This document shows, in pieces, positions 12,078 to 24,545 of a stretch of 64,000 nucleotides of DNA. The DNA is from Archilochus colubris (taxonomy: Eukaryota; Chordata; Aves; Apodiformes; Trochilidae). Below the pieces are notes generated by a model. The model was not told the DNA's origin, made no database searches, and saw only the letters and a program-made list of their open reading frames with translations. A program made the translations under genes and the position numbers. Where the stretch lies: the NCBI GenBank assembly GCA_023079485.1, contig CM041084.1:101040467-101104466 (forward strand), written 5' to 3'. Each line of letters starts with the position of its first letter. Within the stretch, counting starts at the first letter, position 1.

Positions 12078-12102
12078 AAAAAAAAAAAAAAAAAAAAAAA
12101 AA
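12078..12102 (+). repeat. poly(A) tract, 25 A
   Basis: Twenty-five uninterrupted A. It may be the tail of a retroposed transcript, but there is no AATAAA just upstream and I see no clear flanking duplication. Confidence 0.85.
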
Positions 12103-15100
12103 GGTCATAAAAAATGCTGTGTTCCTGTTTTGGGGATCAAAATTTGCTCAAGAATTTGATCTTGGAAGTGGCTGAGTCCTATCATTATCTGGAGAATTCA
12201 AGACAATGTTTTAGCTTACATTGATTGAATTCAGTTCAGTTCTAGTTTCTACTCCAAGGTTCAAATTTAGCATAATTTTCTTCAAAAAGCAGGCCCACAG
12301 ACTTGTTGGATTTCTCCATTGAGTCAAAGGCAAATATTCCCTCTTTTGTAGCACAGAGCCCAAACATCCCAGTCCTGTGTTAAGAAATAGAAGGATGAAA
12401 ATTTTACATATTTATGGATATAATGAAAGTATAATATTTCTTTTGTGTGGTATTAGCCAACAGAACTAGTCCTAATAATGACATACTAATTCAGTGTGTC
12501 ATATGCCAGAATTTGTGTAAATATTTTCAGACTAAAACGTGTTACTCATTCAACTCTTGAGCAAGCTCCATAATGATTATTCATCAATACAGCTTTGTGC
12601 TTTCAATGAGATTATACTAATTTAAATCTACCTTTTTATATGTCTAATATAATAATGGATAAATAGCCTGTAATCTCAAAAGTTGTCCACAGTGGTCAAG
12701 ATAATAACCCTGGGAGACTGGACATTTCATCGTGATATCCTGCTCAAAATAAGTCACATCACTGTAATAGAAATATATTTCTACTTTTCCTAGAATTCAA
12801 AGGATTTTTTTTTGTATGCCATCAATATAATTTAAATTACTTGAGTGATTTAGATTCAATGCAGATGGCAGCAATAAGTGTTAAATTCAACAAATTTCCT
12901 GCATGCATACTTGCCAATGTGCTGGAGGTTTTAAATATGGAATCATTTGGGAAGTACCATGCATGGCACCTGTTTTGAGTTTCCTAATGTGGATTTGAGG
13001 ATCTAAGTGCCTTACAGTGCAGTGTCTTAACAAATTCTTACATTTTCATCTCAGAAAAGGTATACAGCTAACAAAGAATAATTTCTTGTAGCAAAAGGTC
13101 TGATGATTCACTGCTGTATGCCCCATGCTGTTCATGTAGATTAGTGCTGCTACAGTGATTTAGTTCCACCTCAAAAGATAATGACTCTAAATTTTATTTC
13201 TGCTAGTTGTGCAGGCATGTGTTGCAGGATAAATATCTGGGAAGCAAAGGGAATGGAACAGAAGAAGCTGTTGTCTCTGTAAAAATAATTTTAAGTTAAT
13301 GATGACTCTTTATTTCTCCTCCTGGCAAGGATTCCTTTCTGACTCCTGGCAAGAAGTCTCTTATAAAAATTTAGGATGAGTTTCCCCCTATCAAATGAGA
13401 AGAAGCTGAGATTTGTTGGGCTTTTTTTTCAGCCAAGTGATCTTGGTTCCACTGAAAGCTGGTTGTAAGTGCAGCTCTGCTAAACACTTCCTCTGTGTTC
13501 ATAAAAAGAGACAAAAGTCAATATAACAGCACTGATGCACTCAGACCATTCAGACTCTAAATGGCCTGTGCATTCAAGTTCAGATTTTAAAGAAACTCTA
13601 CAAAAGAGGTATTGGTGAATAGAAAGCTACTTGTAGCAGAAAGGGAAAAAACCCTGAGGTTTCCAGTCAGATGCCCCTCTGCTCACCCCGCCTCTCTAAA
13701 GCCTCTGCATGTCTGGTGCCCACAGCAACATCTCCCCCATCCATGACAGGTCTGACTCAGTCCTTTTTTTTTTTTCCAAGCATCTATTTTCTCCCTTCTT
13801 TTTGATGTCATATTGTTTTTTCCATCGTTCAAAACAAGCAGAAGTGGCAAACAGTGCCTCATTCAATTACCACAGCAATGAGGTACATTTCCAGTTCACA
13901 TAAAGCAACCAAGCAGAATAACTGAACTCTTCTTCAACTTGTACTCACTGAGTAGGAACAGAAGTGTGATCACTACTGGCAAATTGGCATTAAAACCTTG
14001 ACCATATAATCAGTTTAAATCATTTAATCAACAGTTCTCTAAAGACATTTCTTTTATATCCACCCAATTCCTCATTAGCTAAAGAGGTTTTAGTCCCAGG
14101 GTGCACACAGGACCTCATTCTGCCACAAAAATTTATCATTGACTTAGCTGGTACAAGATGAAGCCCTAAAAATGAAACTGACCTCAGAATTGTGATCCTG
14201 CTTCCAAACTTCCCACCATCTACCAGATCTGGAGGATGCTATATGAGGTTTTATCATCTTTTTTACCAAAACACTGAAAGGGTGCAATCCTTCTGATCAA
14301 ATATGTTTATCCAAAGTGTAGACATCTGTGTATGAATTAGCTATATAGAGTCTCTGGAGTGAAAGCAAAGAAATACATACTTCTGATGCTTCTCATCCTA
14401 ATGTAGACATCAAAACCAGGCCACATATTCATATTAAATCTGTAAAGTAGCCTGTTCTCCTTTGACTCAAATAGCTATATGGGTGACTTGCTCATCCATG
14501 CCTTTCTCATCCATTTATCATCGATGATTAATTACACCAAAAAGAGTGAAATGAGTCTGAAGCAGAACATGGAAAGCAAGAGGATGAGCAACAACATGTC
14601 ATCCTCCACCCCCCAACAAAAAAACCACAAAAAAACAAAAAAAAAAACCACCCAAAACAAGATGCAAGGGAGCATTAAAAGCTGGGGAACAGAGAACTCT
14701 AGATTAGCACTATGCCAGCTGGCACTGTAGAACATTAAACCTCTGAGGTGTCCTGCCAGCTAGAGTAATCTGGCTGCATTCAGATCAAAAGATGTGATGA
14801 GTCAATCTTCTTCTAATATGCCAGAAGTTCTGATCTAAGGTAAGTAAGTACTGCTCCTAACTACTGCTATGATCTTGGCATTGTCCTAATTCTGTTCTCT
14901 AAAGCTACCCTGTTCTGCAGGAGACTTCCCCCTATGTAATACTGGCTTACAGCCACCAGCATTTGAAACACAGCTCTGATTAACATTAGTCCTTTTGCAT
15001 AAACACGTCCCTTCAAATACAAATATTTCACTGCAACACTGGCTGTTGCAGATGCAGTAAAAATGAGCCGTGTGTTCCTTAAAGTTGAGCATTCCAAAGT

Positions 15101-17559
15101 AAGAAAACTAATTTATCAGTTCATTAAGAGCTCCAAGGATCTACTCTACAGCCGTAGCTGTCTGCTTCTGCTCTGTGCTCACTCAGCTGACAAGCTGAGA
15201 GTGCCCCTTTTCTCCTTAGCTCCTCATCAGTGTGCATTTGGCAGCTGTTATGTCTAACTATTAAAATGAAATTATTATGCTATTTTGTATTTCTCATTTT
15301 CATCAAAAAGGGATTAGTTTATAATCCTTACTGCCATCCCATTGAACTAATGAGGCTGTTTTTCAACTGCAAAAAAAAAGAAAAATCTAAAAACACATTA
15401 TTCTATATGACTACAAGAAAGATTGATTTTCCTTCACCAATTTTTATTAAAAAAAATAATTCTACATTTTACATTACAGCTCACATAGAAACATTTGCCA
15501 CTTCAGGATATTTTTACCCTCCTATTACTCCCCTAAAGAACAATCTTGGGAAAATGCAAAGATAGCAAGCAGAATGGAACCGTGTCAATATAGTAAAAAG
15601 GAACTGTATATGCATAACTAGTTTGCCAGAACAATGATGAACATAATATGAATATGCTTATCCTTGAAAATGCTTTCCTAAAATTATTTAAAGACGTAAA
15701 GCCTTAAGATGTGTGCCTAAAACTACCTCCCTGAGATCTTAGACATCTATAAACATGTCAAAACAATAACATATTTGGGTCTGGATTGTACAGCATCCAA
15801 ACTGTGTTACACATACTGCTTTCACTGCCTACGGAGTCAGAAGTATTAAATAGGTTGCCAAGGCTTTCTATTTTATTTTATTTTATTTTTAAATTATTAT
15901 TATTGTTTAATTAAAGGAAGATGTTCTGTATTTATCACATGGGTTAGTGTACATTAGGTACTAAAGATGGTTTGCACAGAAATTAAACTATGTCTAATCA
16001 ACTGCCACCTGCTCATCATATCTCCAAGGTGGTTTTCTAAGCACAAAGTGACACTGCTGTCTTCTATAAGCAACTATAATTGTCCACTGTGTGAGGCATA
16101 CAGAAATTTAGTCTGCCTCCATGTACCAGGTCTTCCTACGCAGGGTATTTTTTCCTTCATATGGAAGCAGAGGATGGAGTAATGAAAACAGGACTGAAAT
16201 ACTGAGACAAAAAGCAGCACTGGGGTTTTGCTCTGAATTCCAATTTCCCTGTTCAAACAAACCTTCTATAAATTTCTGTGGCATCTTTAATTTTGTTTCC
16301 TGCTCTGCTCTGTGTTTTGTATGAAAAGGATCACATTATGCGATGCAATATATAAAATGTCACTTTTAAAAGAGGGTATTTTCAAGTAATGACTATTACA
16401 ATAGTCTATTTCAGTGCCATTTGTCTCTGTCCACAATGAATAACTGAGAAATGTGAGACAGCTGCTTAAGATACAGCTATTTGAAGCAGCAGCCTTTGCA
16501 ACAGGTCCAGTCTTCTCCGTGTCTTGTGTAAGTTTTAGTCTTTTGTTCATTATATTCTCTGCAAAATGGTTGCACAATAATAACTCAGATGTTGATTTTT
16601 CTGATCAATAAAAAAACCCCACCAAAACAGCTGTGAGGAATGCTTAGCTCATGCAATACATAGCAGACCAGTGAACAAACACCTAGCTCAGTATTCAATG
16701 GAAGCAGAAGAGCAGGATGAGAGGTACAAATGAGAGGCATGGGTCATTAGTGCCCGTTTCAAGATGCCTGTTGCTCAGGTACAGCTCATAATGCAAGATC
16801 CCCGATCATTAAAAACATCCAGGGAAAAGATAGAGTTATTCTAATTATACAGCTTACAGAGGAGCAATGGGATGTGTTTGCCAGTCCAGAGTGAGGCACA
16901 GGAAAATGTAGGTAGTTGCTAGGCTGCTGCTGGTGCCTTGTGACACAGGCTCAGGAAATTTTTCTGATCAATTGTATGAGAAAACTTCTTATTTCAAACC
17001 TTCACACATGCAGGCCCATTTCAGTACCTGGGGCTTTGAAAAAGGGAAAGGAAAACAAAAGTGCATAACAGCAAATGCTAGATGAAAATGGCCAATTAAA
17101 TGCTAATATTCACTTCTGGGTCATGGACTTGTTTTATGTAGTCTAGCAAGAAATGGTTTGTAAAATTTCAAGTGCTGAAAACATAATTTCATTTTCTTTA
17201 GGTAAACCCAGGCTTGTTAAATTCAATTCACATTTTTGGGAAGATAAGGCTTGAGGTATTCTCAGTCTTGGGATGGATTGTACTGCACATGAAAAAGGCT
17301 GCAATTGGACTCTATGTAGCTACAGCGTGACCCATGCCAGATTCAGCTAAATTATTTATGTGACCATTTTCTGACTAAATATTGTTATCCACTTGGGATG
17401 TCAGTATCAACAAACATAAAACATCTAACCAGAGACTCAGCTCCATTAGCAGTTATATCAATACACTGCATCACTAAGCCCAGGAGCAATGATGCATCCC
17501 AACAAAGAGGAAGGCAGACAAGAATGCTAGGAAGCCTGAATGGCATTGTTCAGACTGGA
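12103..17559. other. non-coding stretch, nothing recognised
   Basis: About 5.5 kb of AT-rich DNA. It holds minor low-complexity tracts: T-rich at 13766-13778, A-rich with ACC/AAC words at 14619-14656, and TTTTA repeats at 15868-15890. The open frame at 15230-15565 (111 codons) is low-complexity and unsupported. Confidence 0.6.
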
Positions 17560-17915
17560 GAAGAGAAGACTCTGAGTGGACCTTAGAGAAGCCTTTCAGT
17601 AGCTCAAGGAGGCCCATAGGAAAACTGGGGAGGTACTTTTCACAAGATCATATAGTGGCAGGACAAGGCCTAATGGCTTTAATTTGGAAGAGGGTAGATT
17701 TTGATAAGAGACTAGGAAGAAATTCTTTACCATGATGGTGGTGACATAGTGGAGCAGGTTGCTCAGAGCAGTTTTGCATGTCTCATCCTGGAAGCGGTCA
17801 AATCCAGGTTGGATGGGGACTTGAGCAACCTGATCTGGTAGGAGGTGTCCTTGCAGGGGGTTGGAACTAAATGACCTTAAGTTCCCTTCTAACCCAAACC
17901 ATTTGATGAGTCCGA
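17560..17915 (+). mobile_element. CR1 LINE, 5'-truncated 3'-end fragment
   Basis: From about GAGAAGACTCTGAGTGGACC the sequence tracks the CR1 3' region: GGTAGATTTTGATAAGAGAC, AGGAAGAAATTCTTTACCAT, CCAGGTTGGATGGGGACTTG, AGCAACCTGATCTGGTAGGA, and GTCCTTGCAGGGGGTTGGAA. It ends near CCCTTCTAACCCAAACCATT without the usual ATTCTATG repeats. It corresponds to the end of ORF2 plus the 3' UTR. Frames are disrupted, so it is a dead copy of moderate age. Confidence 0.88.
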
Positions 17916-20900
17916 GATCTATTGGATTCATCAGTACCCGTGGACCCCTTCACCTGCTATGTAAAGTAATGGTAGTGTGCAGACTGAATGGATCATCTGC
18001 TGTTAAGAAAACACTTCACAAGGGTACAGTTTCCCAAATTAGAAAATAAAACAGCAAGGTAGGGGACATCAGTGATCAATACGTCCTTCAAAGCACAAGA
18101 TTCTTATCTAGGATTTCACTGGGAAAGAACTTTAGTAAAGTTTATCACAAAGCAACTCTCTTAAGTTTTCTGCTATTTTTCCAGACTTACAGGGACCAAG
18201 TGACCCTAAGCAACTATAGATGATCACAGGTTTAGTAATCACAGATATTGTCAGGCACAAAACCCACAGAGCTATTCCACTATTGTGTATTTTTTTTCTT
18301 TATTTGCCATTTTTCAGACAGATACACTTGTCTTTTCAACAGTGTTTTCAGACAGTGATGGCATTGCAAATAATTGAAGTTTTTCAAGCATGGACAAGTC
18401 TCTTTTTTTAACAATTCAGGTGACAGAGAGAATATATGATATACAGTTTTCAGATACTCTGGGAACTACAAAAGGGTCTTATTTATACAGTAAAAGACCT
18501 GAGAGGGACAAGAAATCATTCCCTGCAATGTAAATGATGGAGAGTGACACCGTGTATCACAGGGTGATGAACAATGCCACTTCAAAATTCATTCTTGGAG
18601 TTAAGCCAAGAAATACTGAATATGAATTAACCATTAAAAATCACAAACTCTTTATCTGTATTTCAAAGAAAAGCCTGAAATTATTGGCATTTATAAATTG
18701 GACACATTTTACATATCGGCAGCAATAACAGTAGCAGCAGGATGGGGACATAACTGTACTTATAAAGAGGTAAAATAAGCAAATATCCTCATAAACCAAG
18801 GAAAAAGAATGGATCCATAGAACAGAAGTTTTATTGTGAGCTACAGAGACTTAACACATAGTATGAATTGATTCTTCTCAGCCTTGTGCTCCTGTGGTTA
18901 CCAGCATGCATAGTGAGGGTTTAAAGATATACAACTGCAGCATGAACAGGTCAGTCTATTCTGAGGCCACTGGAAATTACTTGTCTTGAGAAATCTTGTA
19001 TAATTTTCCTAAATTGTAGCCAAACCTAATACAAGACAGATAAACAATATACAAAATATCTGCTCTCTCAACGTTGCAGTCTAAGCAATGTGCAACACAT
19101 ACATCAAACTAGAATATTGCCTAAAGCGGTGGTCTGCAAAAGAGGTGAGTCTCAAAAAAAGAAAATTTTGAAAACAGGCAGATGAGAGGGCACAGGAGCT
19201 GATGCCCCTGTTCGATGCCCATGCACATGTGCCTACATCTATGTTCTGCCTCTCACAGAAAACAATCTAGACTTTTTAAATGAGAAGGAACAGCAGGTGG
19301 ACACATTAAATTATTTTTTTCCATTTAGAAGTATTGTAAAGATTCTAAAAATATAAAGGCAAGACATAAGAAGCACTCATAGCAATAAAAAGGCAGCCAG
19401 AGAGGGGCTGTATTACAAGTATACATGATATATGGTCCTCCCGTCAGATATTTATATGGCTAATCTGCAATGAAGACACTGCACTGTCATTTTTGTCATA
19501 CCTACAGTGGCCTTGTGGGGAACATATTGTATCAGTCTTGTGTTGCACTTATTTATTAAAAAAAGAAGCAATTTTGTCTACTATTTAAACATTTTATGGG
19601 GCATTTTGGCACTTCATCTCCACTTTAGAGTCACTTCACTTTCCCATTGAATGTGTTGGTATGATTTCACATTAGACAACCATGAAAATGGCATGAGATA
19701 ATTTTGTACTGGAAAACATCAAGTTAATATGAATTCCAGACTGTGGTTTGTGGAGGGATAAATATAAAACAAACCCAGTGTTCTCAACATGATTTTCAAT
19801 TATTTTCCAATAATGAGAGGAAATACAAGTTAACATAGTCAATAGATCATATGCCATGAAGTAAATAAAGCAAGGGTTGAATTTACTATTTTAGTCTTCA
19901 GTAATTCATCCTTCTCTTGGTGCAAACTTCTTTAGAGTCCTCAGAAATTATACTGATTTAATGTTGGTTTACTGACAATAACAAAAATGTAGTTGTTCAT
20001 AGTTGATGTATTGGGAAGATAAAGCAGCCTGATAAACTAATAAAAGGCTTCTTTTAGTTGTTGTTTTTTTTTATAACCTTAAAATATTTATTAAATTGAT
20101 TACAATGCAGTTGCCCATAATATTGACTAAAACTATTGCCTAGAAAAATAATAACTGATTACAAATAATGCCTCATGTATTTCTGCAAAGTATTTCAAGC
20201 CTTGTACAGTGTGAAAAAAGAAAAAGAAACATTACTGTGATTTTTAGACTATGATATGCTGAGACATGATAGAGAGAGAAAAAAACCCACAAATGTTGTA
20301 TGCACCTGAGAAGCATATTCCTATTGAGAGCCTATATGGTGGCTACATATTCTTCTAGGCTACAAAATATGGAGTATTACAAGAGAGACAATTTCTTTGT
20401 GGGGGGGAATACGAAGTAAACTGTGATACATTGGTGTGCTCTTCAGAAACAGCACTAAAAATATAGGTGCTCTTCCTCTCACCCCAGTGCAGCTGCAAGG
20501 GCCTGTGGAGGTGCATGTCCAGGCTGAACAGGCTACTTTCTCCTTACAAAATGAAATTATGCTTCTAACAAGGGTGATAACAACCTTAATTCTGAAATTA
20601 ACTGGTAGTAAGAACAATGAAAGTATAGCAGCATAACGCTTGGAATAGCACAGCAAAAAGACCTTTTTCTTGTCAGGTACAAATACCCTTCTGAAAGTTA
20701 CTCTCTTAAATTATCAGTTAAGCCATTTCTCTTATCTTGATGTATCATCCCAAGAGCCTGAACTTCAGCTGAGCTACTTAATTACTGTCAGATGACAGCC
20801 TAATACAGTTTGGTTTTGACCCTTCTCTAAATTATGGGACCTATCTCCTATGAAAATATGTTCAAGAGTCTTCTCCAAACTGAACCCACAAATTCATAGT

Positions 20901-22363
20901 GACTCTGCAGCACAGAACAAGTCCATTTTGACTGCCACTCTCTTAAATCTAGCGTCGCATCCCAGACTCAAGGAGTTCCCTTTAACAGAGATGTCCATGG
21001 TTATCTTTGTACTATATATTCCCATCCTGTCAGATTTCCTAGCAATATAATACAGGAGAGAAGTCATTACAGTCTGAGAAACACTGGCAGCCTGGGAGCA
21101 GGAGACTGCCATCAGGACAGCTGTCACCTTGCCTTGCACAGCCCTCTTCAAGCATGCTCTTAATCCAGGCTGCAAATGCATATTGGTGTCACATACTCAT
21201 CTTAACACTAAGCTGGAAAGACCTATGAGGGCTGCTAACTTCAGCAGCATCTCATTTCATGTGTGAGCAATAAACTCATATTCCTTAGAGGGAGACAAAT
21301 GTTAATGGATTGAAACTGAGAGGTGCTGAGCATTTGAAACCTCTGCTGAAGTCATTTTACAGTGCAGAAGGCACCCTAACAATTACAGATGCTCCTACTC
21401 CTCCTGGGATCAGGACATAAATAGGGCTCTATTTTTCTGCACTTAATAAAGGAGCTCTGATGTCTTCTACATAGAGGAAAAGTAATGATAAGGTGTCATT
21501 TAGATGACTGGTTAGTAATGTTCAAATGTGCTTATCTGTTCCATTTAGCTGTTTTCAGTGAAGCAATAGCTAAATATTGATTATAAAGTGTCCACTTAAT
21601 ACTATGAACACACACTGTGAATTTCCACATATTTGTCAAGTTATATCAAAGCTCAGTATCATGTAATACTACATCTCTTGCTAGTTCAATCCTTGAATGT
21701 GCTGATTAAGAAATAAATGTGTTCCTCTGAGGCAATAATGATTGATTCCTGAGTTCCAAGAGTGGCAGCTAAAAGGAAATTTCTGCAGTTTTTTTCTGCC
21801 CCCAGTTAGCAAAAGCTAAACTGCTCATGCAAGACATTCCCAACAAATCTCCCATTCAAGCAAAAACTATTTTGAAATGGGTTAAGCTTTTACTGTGAGA
21901 TATTTCACCTTTTAGTTCAAGGCAATCCAGCATCTGGTGTTTTATATAACTCATAGACAAAATGTTTTTTAAAATTAAAAAAATTTACATTTGGCATGAC
22001 ATACCAACAATGCTGATCCTATTTTATTCATGTGGTGGGAAGGTGTGAGAATGGAAAAGCAAATTCCTGTCTTGTAGCTGTCTAGGAACAAAAAGAAAGA
22101 AAAAAATTTTAAAAAGGCTGAAATTTTTTTCAGGGTGGTTTAAAAGCATTCAGGGCTTTCCAGACATCTGACACACTACTGGAAATTTCAATATATATAA
22201 AATTGGAAGACCCTAATGTCTAGATTTGAGGCCATTGCATACATAGAGGAGTCTTCTTTCCTATCTCTTATATTATTGCCTATTCTTTCAGGTATCATTT
22301 AAATGTTACCAAAATTTTTACTCCTGAGAAATAAATGAATAAATATTATTTTTTCAGATGCAT
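17916..22363. other. non-coding stretch, nothing recognised
   Basis: AT-rich DNA with stops in all frames. The GC-richer patch at about 20470-20550 has short open frames on both strands but no motif. Confidence 0.6.
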
Positions 22364-23465
22364 TGTCTTAGGTTTGTAGCTTCCAATTTTGTCAAGTGAA
22401 GACATGATACCAGCAAAATGACAGTGTTTAACACAGAGACAATAACATTTTCTGTCTTGGGTCTGGTGTGGTGGGGTTTTGGTAGTGGAGGAAGGGCACA
22501 GGGGTTGCTCTTGGGAGAAGTTGTTGGAAGCTCCCCTGGCTCCAATTCCACATCCACTTCTTCTAAGACCGAGCCAATTAGTCATGGGGGATGCACCTCT
22601 GTGAGTAACACTTTCCAGAAAGGGAAGACAAAACTGTGAAAAGACCTGCAGGGCAGAGAAGAGAGGGGAAGGTGGGAAAAAAGCTGGAACAGAGATATCT
22701 AGGTCGGTGAAGAAGGAGAGGGAGGAGGTGCCCAAGCAGAGATTCCCTCACAGCCTGTGGTAAGATGGAACTGTTCCCCTGCAGCCTATGGAGGAGCACA
22801 GTGTGTCCTGCTGCCTGTGAAGGATCATGTTGGGCAGACATGGATTTACAGCCTTGGAGGGCTATTTTGGGGCCGATGTGGATCTGCAGCCATGGAGGAC
22901 CCTGTGCTAGCGGGAGGTGACTGTTCCCAAAGCAGCAGTGACTCTGTGTACAGCCTGGGCTGAAGCAGTCTGTGCCTGAGGGACTGCACATCACTGGAAG
23001 GACTCATGTTAGATGGGTTCATTAAGGACTGGGTCAGATGGGTTCATTAAGTACTCCTCAGGTTGGAGCAGGGGAGGTTGTGAGGCGTTCTGCTCCTGAG
23101 AAGGAAGGAAAGGCAGAGAGAATGTGATGAACTGACCATAAACCCGTGCTCCCTGTCCTCCCATGCTGCTGGGTGGATTGAGAGATCAGGAGTGAAATAA
23201 TCTGGGCCTGGGAGGAAAAGTGGGGTGGAGAGAAGATATCTAGGATTTAGTTTTGTTTTCTCTTTGTCCTGCTCTGATTGGTGATAAGTTGACTTTTTTC
23301 ACAGGTTGAGTCTGTTTTGCCTGTGACTGTAATTAGAGTGAGACCTCCCTGTCATTATCTTAACCCATGAGTTCTTAGTTGGATTTTCTCCTCCCTATCC
23401 ACAGTGGTGGGGAAGGATGAGTGAACAGACACCTGGTTGGTAACAGCTGTGCCTAAACCATGAAA
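22364..23465 (+). mobile_element. solo LTR of an avian endogenous retrovirus, about 1.1 kb, GC-rich
   Basis: Starts TGTCTTAGGTTTG and ends near CTAAACCATGAAA. Long blocks match a widespread bird LTR I know from several genomes: GTGGGGTTTTGGTAGTGGAG near 22470, GAAGCTCCCCTGGCTCCA near 22530, GGTCGGTGAAGAAGGAGAGG near 22703, GCAGTCTGTGCCTGAGGGAC near 22967, GTGATGAACTGACCATAAAC near 23124, and GAGTCTGTTTTGCCTGTGAC near 23308. The middle (about 22740-23060) is built of imperfect ~40-bp units with CAGCC(T)GTGGAG-like cores. The poly(A)-signal region reads GATAAG (23283-23288) where the family, as I recall it, has AATAAA, so it appears decayed. I see no clear target duplication; ends are approximate. 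The 129-138 codon open frames crossing it are LTR artefacts. Confidence 0.85.
22740..23060 (+). repeat. imperfect ~40-bp tandem units within the LTR
   Basis: Recurrent words CAGCCTGTGG, CAGCCTATGG, CAGCCTTGGA and CAGCCATGGAGGACC, then GGAC TGCACATCACTGGAAGGA-type and two near-identical GATGGGTTCATTAAG units at about 23015-23052. Tandem organisation of this kind is typical of this LTR's central region. Confidence 0.6.
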
Positions 23466-23874
23466 TTTTCCTTAATTTTCAGCATTATTAAGTGCTTGCA
23501 ACTCCTACCAGCTTCAGTAAGATTTGTGGGTACTCAGCACTTCTGCAAGTCATTTAACTTGAATTTTTCTTGCTTTTGTTATTTTTTACATATCTTTAAT
23601 ACCAGTGGTGGTTCTGTACAAATACGATAGCATAATGGAAGTAGATTTTGCTTTTGGCCATATGACCTACTTTGGAGCTACTTTCACAGTCAATTATTCT
23701 TTTGGCTTCTCTATCATTATAAAGAGGACTTTTTTTTTTTTAATTAAAATCGAACTTCATTATCACAGAAAAAATACATGTCTAAAGTTTCACTCCTCTG
23801 TGTCAATATTCATCATCTTTGGTAAAGTGCCCCATTAACCTTCGTTTTGGCAATTTCTCAATTTTACTAAGGGT
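23466..23874. other. non-coding spacer between LTR and CR1
   Basis: About 400 bp of AT-rich DNA. The 77-codon open frame at 23605-23838 is unsupported. Confidence 0.55.
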
Positions 23875-24545
23875 TGTGGTTAACCAACCTGATAACTTTC
23901 TATGAGGACATAACCAGGTGGCTGGATGATGGCAGAGCAAGAGATGTAGTTTATGTTGACTTCAGTAAGGCTTATGACACTGTCTTCCACAGCATCCTTG
24001 GAGGTAAGCTGAAAAAGTGTGGCCTGGATGATCAGGTAGTGAGGCATGTTGGGAACTAGTTGAAGGATAGAAGCCAGAGAGTTGCAGTCAACAGGACAGA
24101 GTCCAGTTGGAAGTCTGTTTCTAGTGGAGTCCCTCAGGAGTGAGTACTGGGACTAGTACCATTGAATATATTTATTGATGACCTGGATGAGAGTATAAAG
24201 TGTACTATCAGCAAGTTTGCTGATGACACAAAACTGTAAGGAGTGGCTGACACTCCAGAAGGCTGTGTTGCCAATCAGAGGGACATAGACAGACTGGAGA
24301 GTTGGATAGGGAGAGATTTAATGTAGTACCACAAGGCCAAGTGTAAAGTCTTACATCTGGGAAAGAACAAGCCCAGGTATAGGTTGGGGAGTGAGCTGTT
24401 GAAGAACAGCATAGGGGAAAGGGAGCTGGGGGTGCTGGTGGATGGAAGGATGACCATGAGCCAACAATGTGCCCTTGTGGGCAAGAAAGACAATGGCATT
24501 CTGGGGTGCATTAGAAGGGGTGTGGTTAGTAGCAAATCACTTGGA
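23875..24545 (+). mobile_element. CR1 LINE fragment, ORF2 reverse transcriptase region
   Basis: The translated start (about 23874-24056) reads through an RT block with VVYVDFSKAYDTV, the CR1-type motif A. Further on, SKFADDTKL is encoded with FADD at 24216-24227, the catalytic metal-binding motif C. After this come the LHLGKN, MTMSQQCA and KKDNGILGCI stretches of the CR1 connection region. A TAG at 24057-24059 and several frame changes break ORF2, so this is a dead copy. It is truncated at both ends: CR1 similarity fades after about 24545, and there is no 3' UTR or ATTCTATG tail. CR1 inserts by target-primed reverse transcription and is usually 5' truncated; loss of the 3' end here needs a later deletion. 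Confidence 0.9.

Noticed and set aside
22346..22994. Minus-strand frames of 129 and 138 codons
   Set aside because: They lie antisense within the GC-rich LTR and show no viral or cellular domain.
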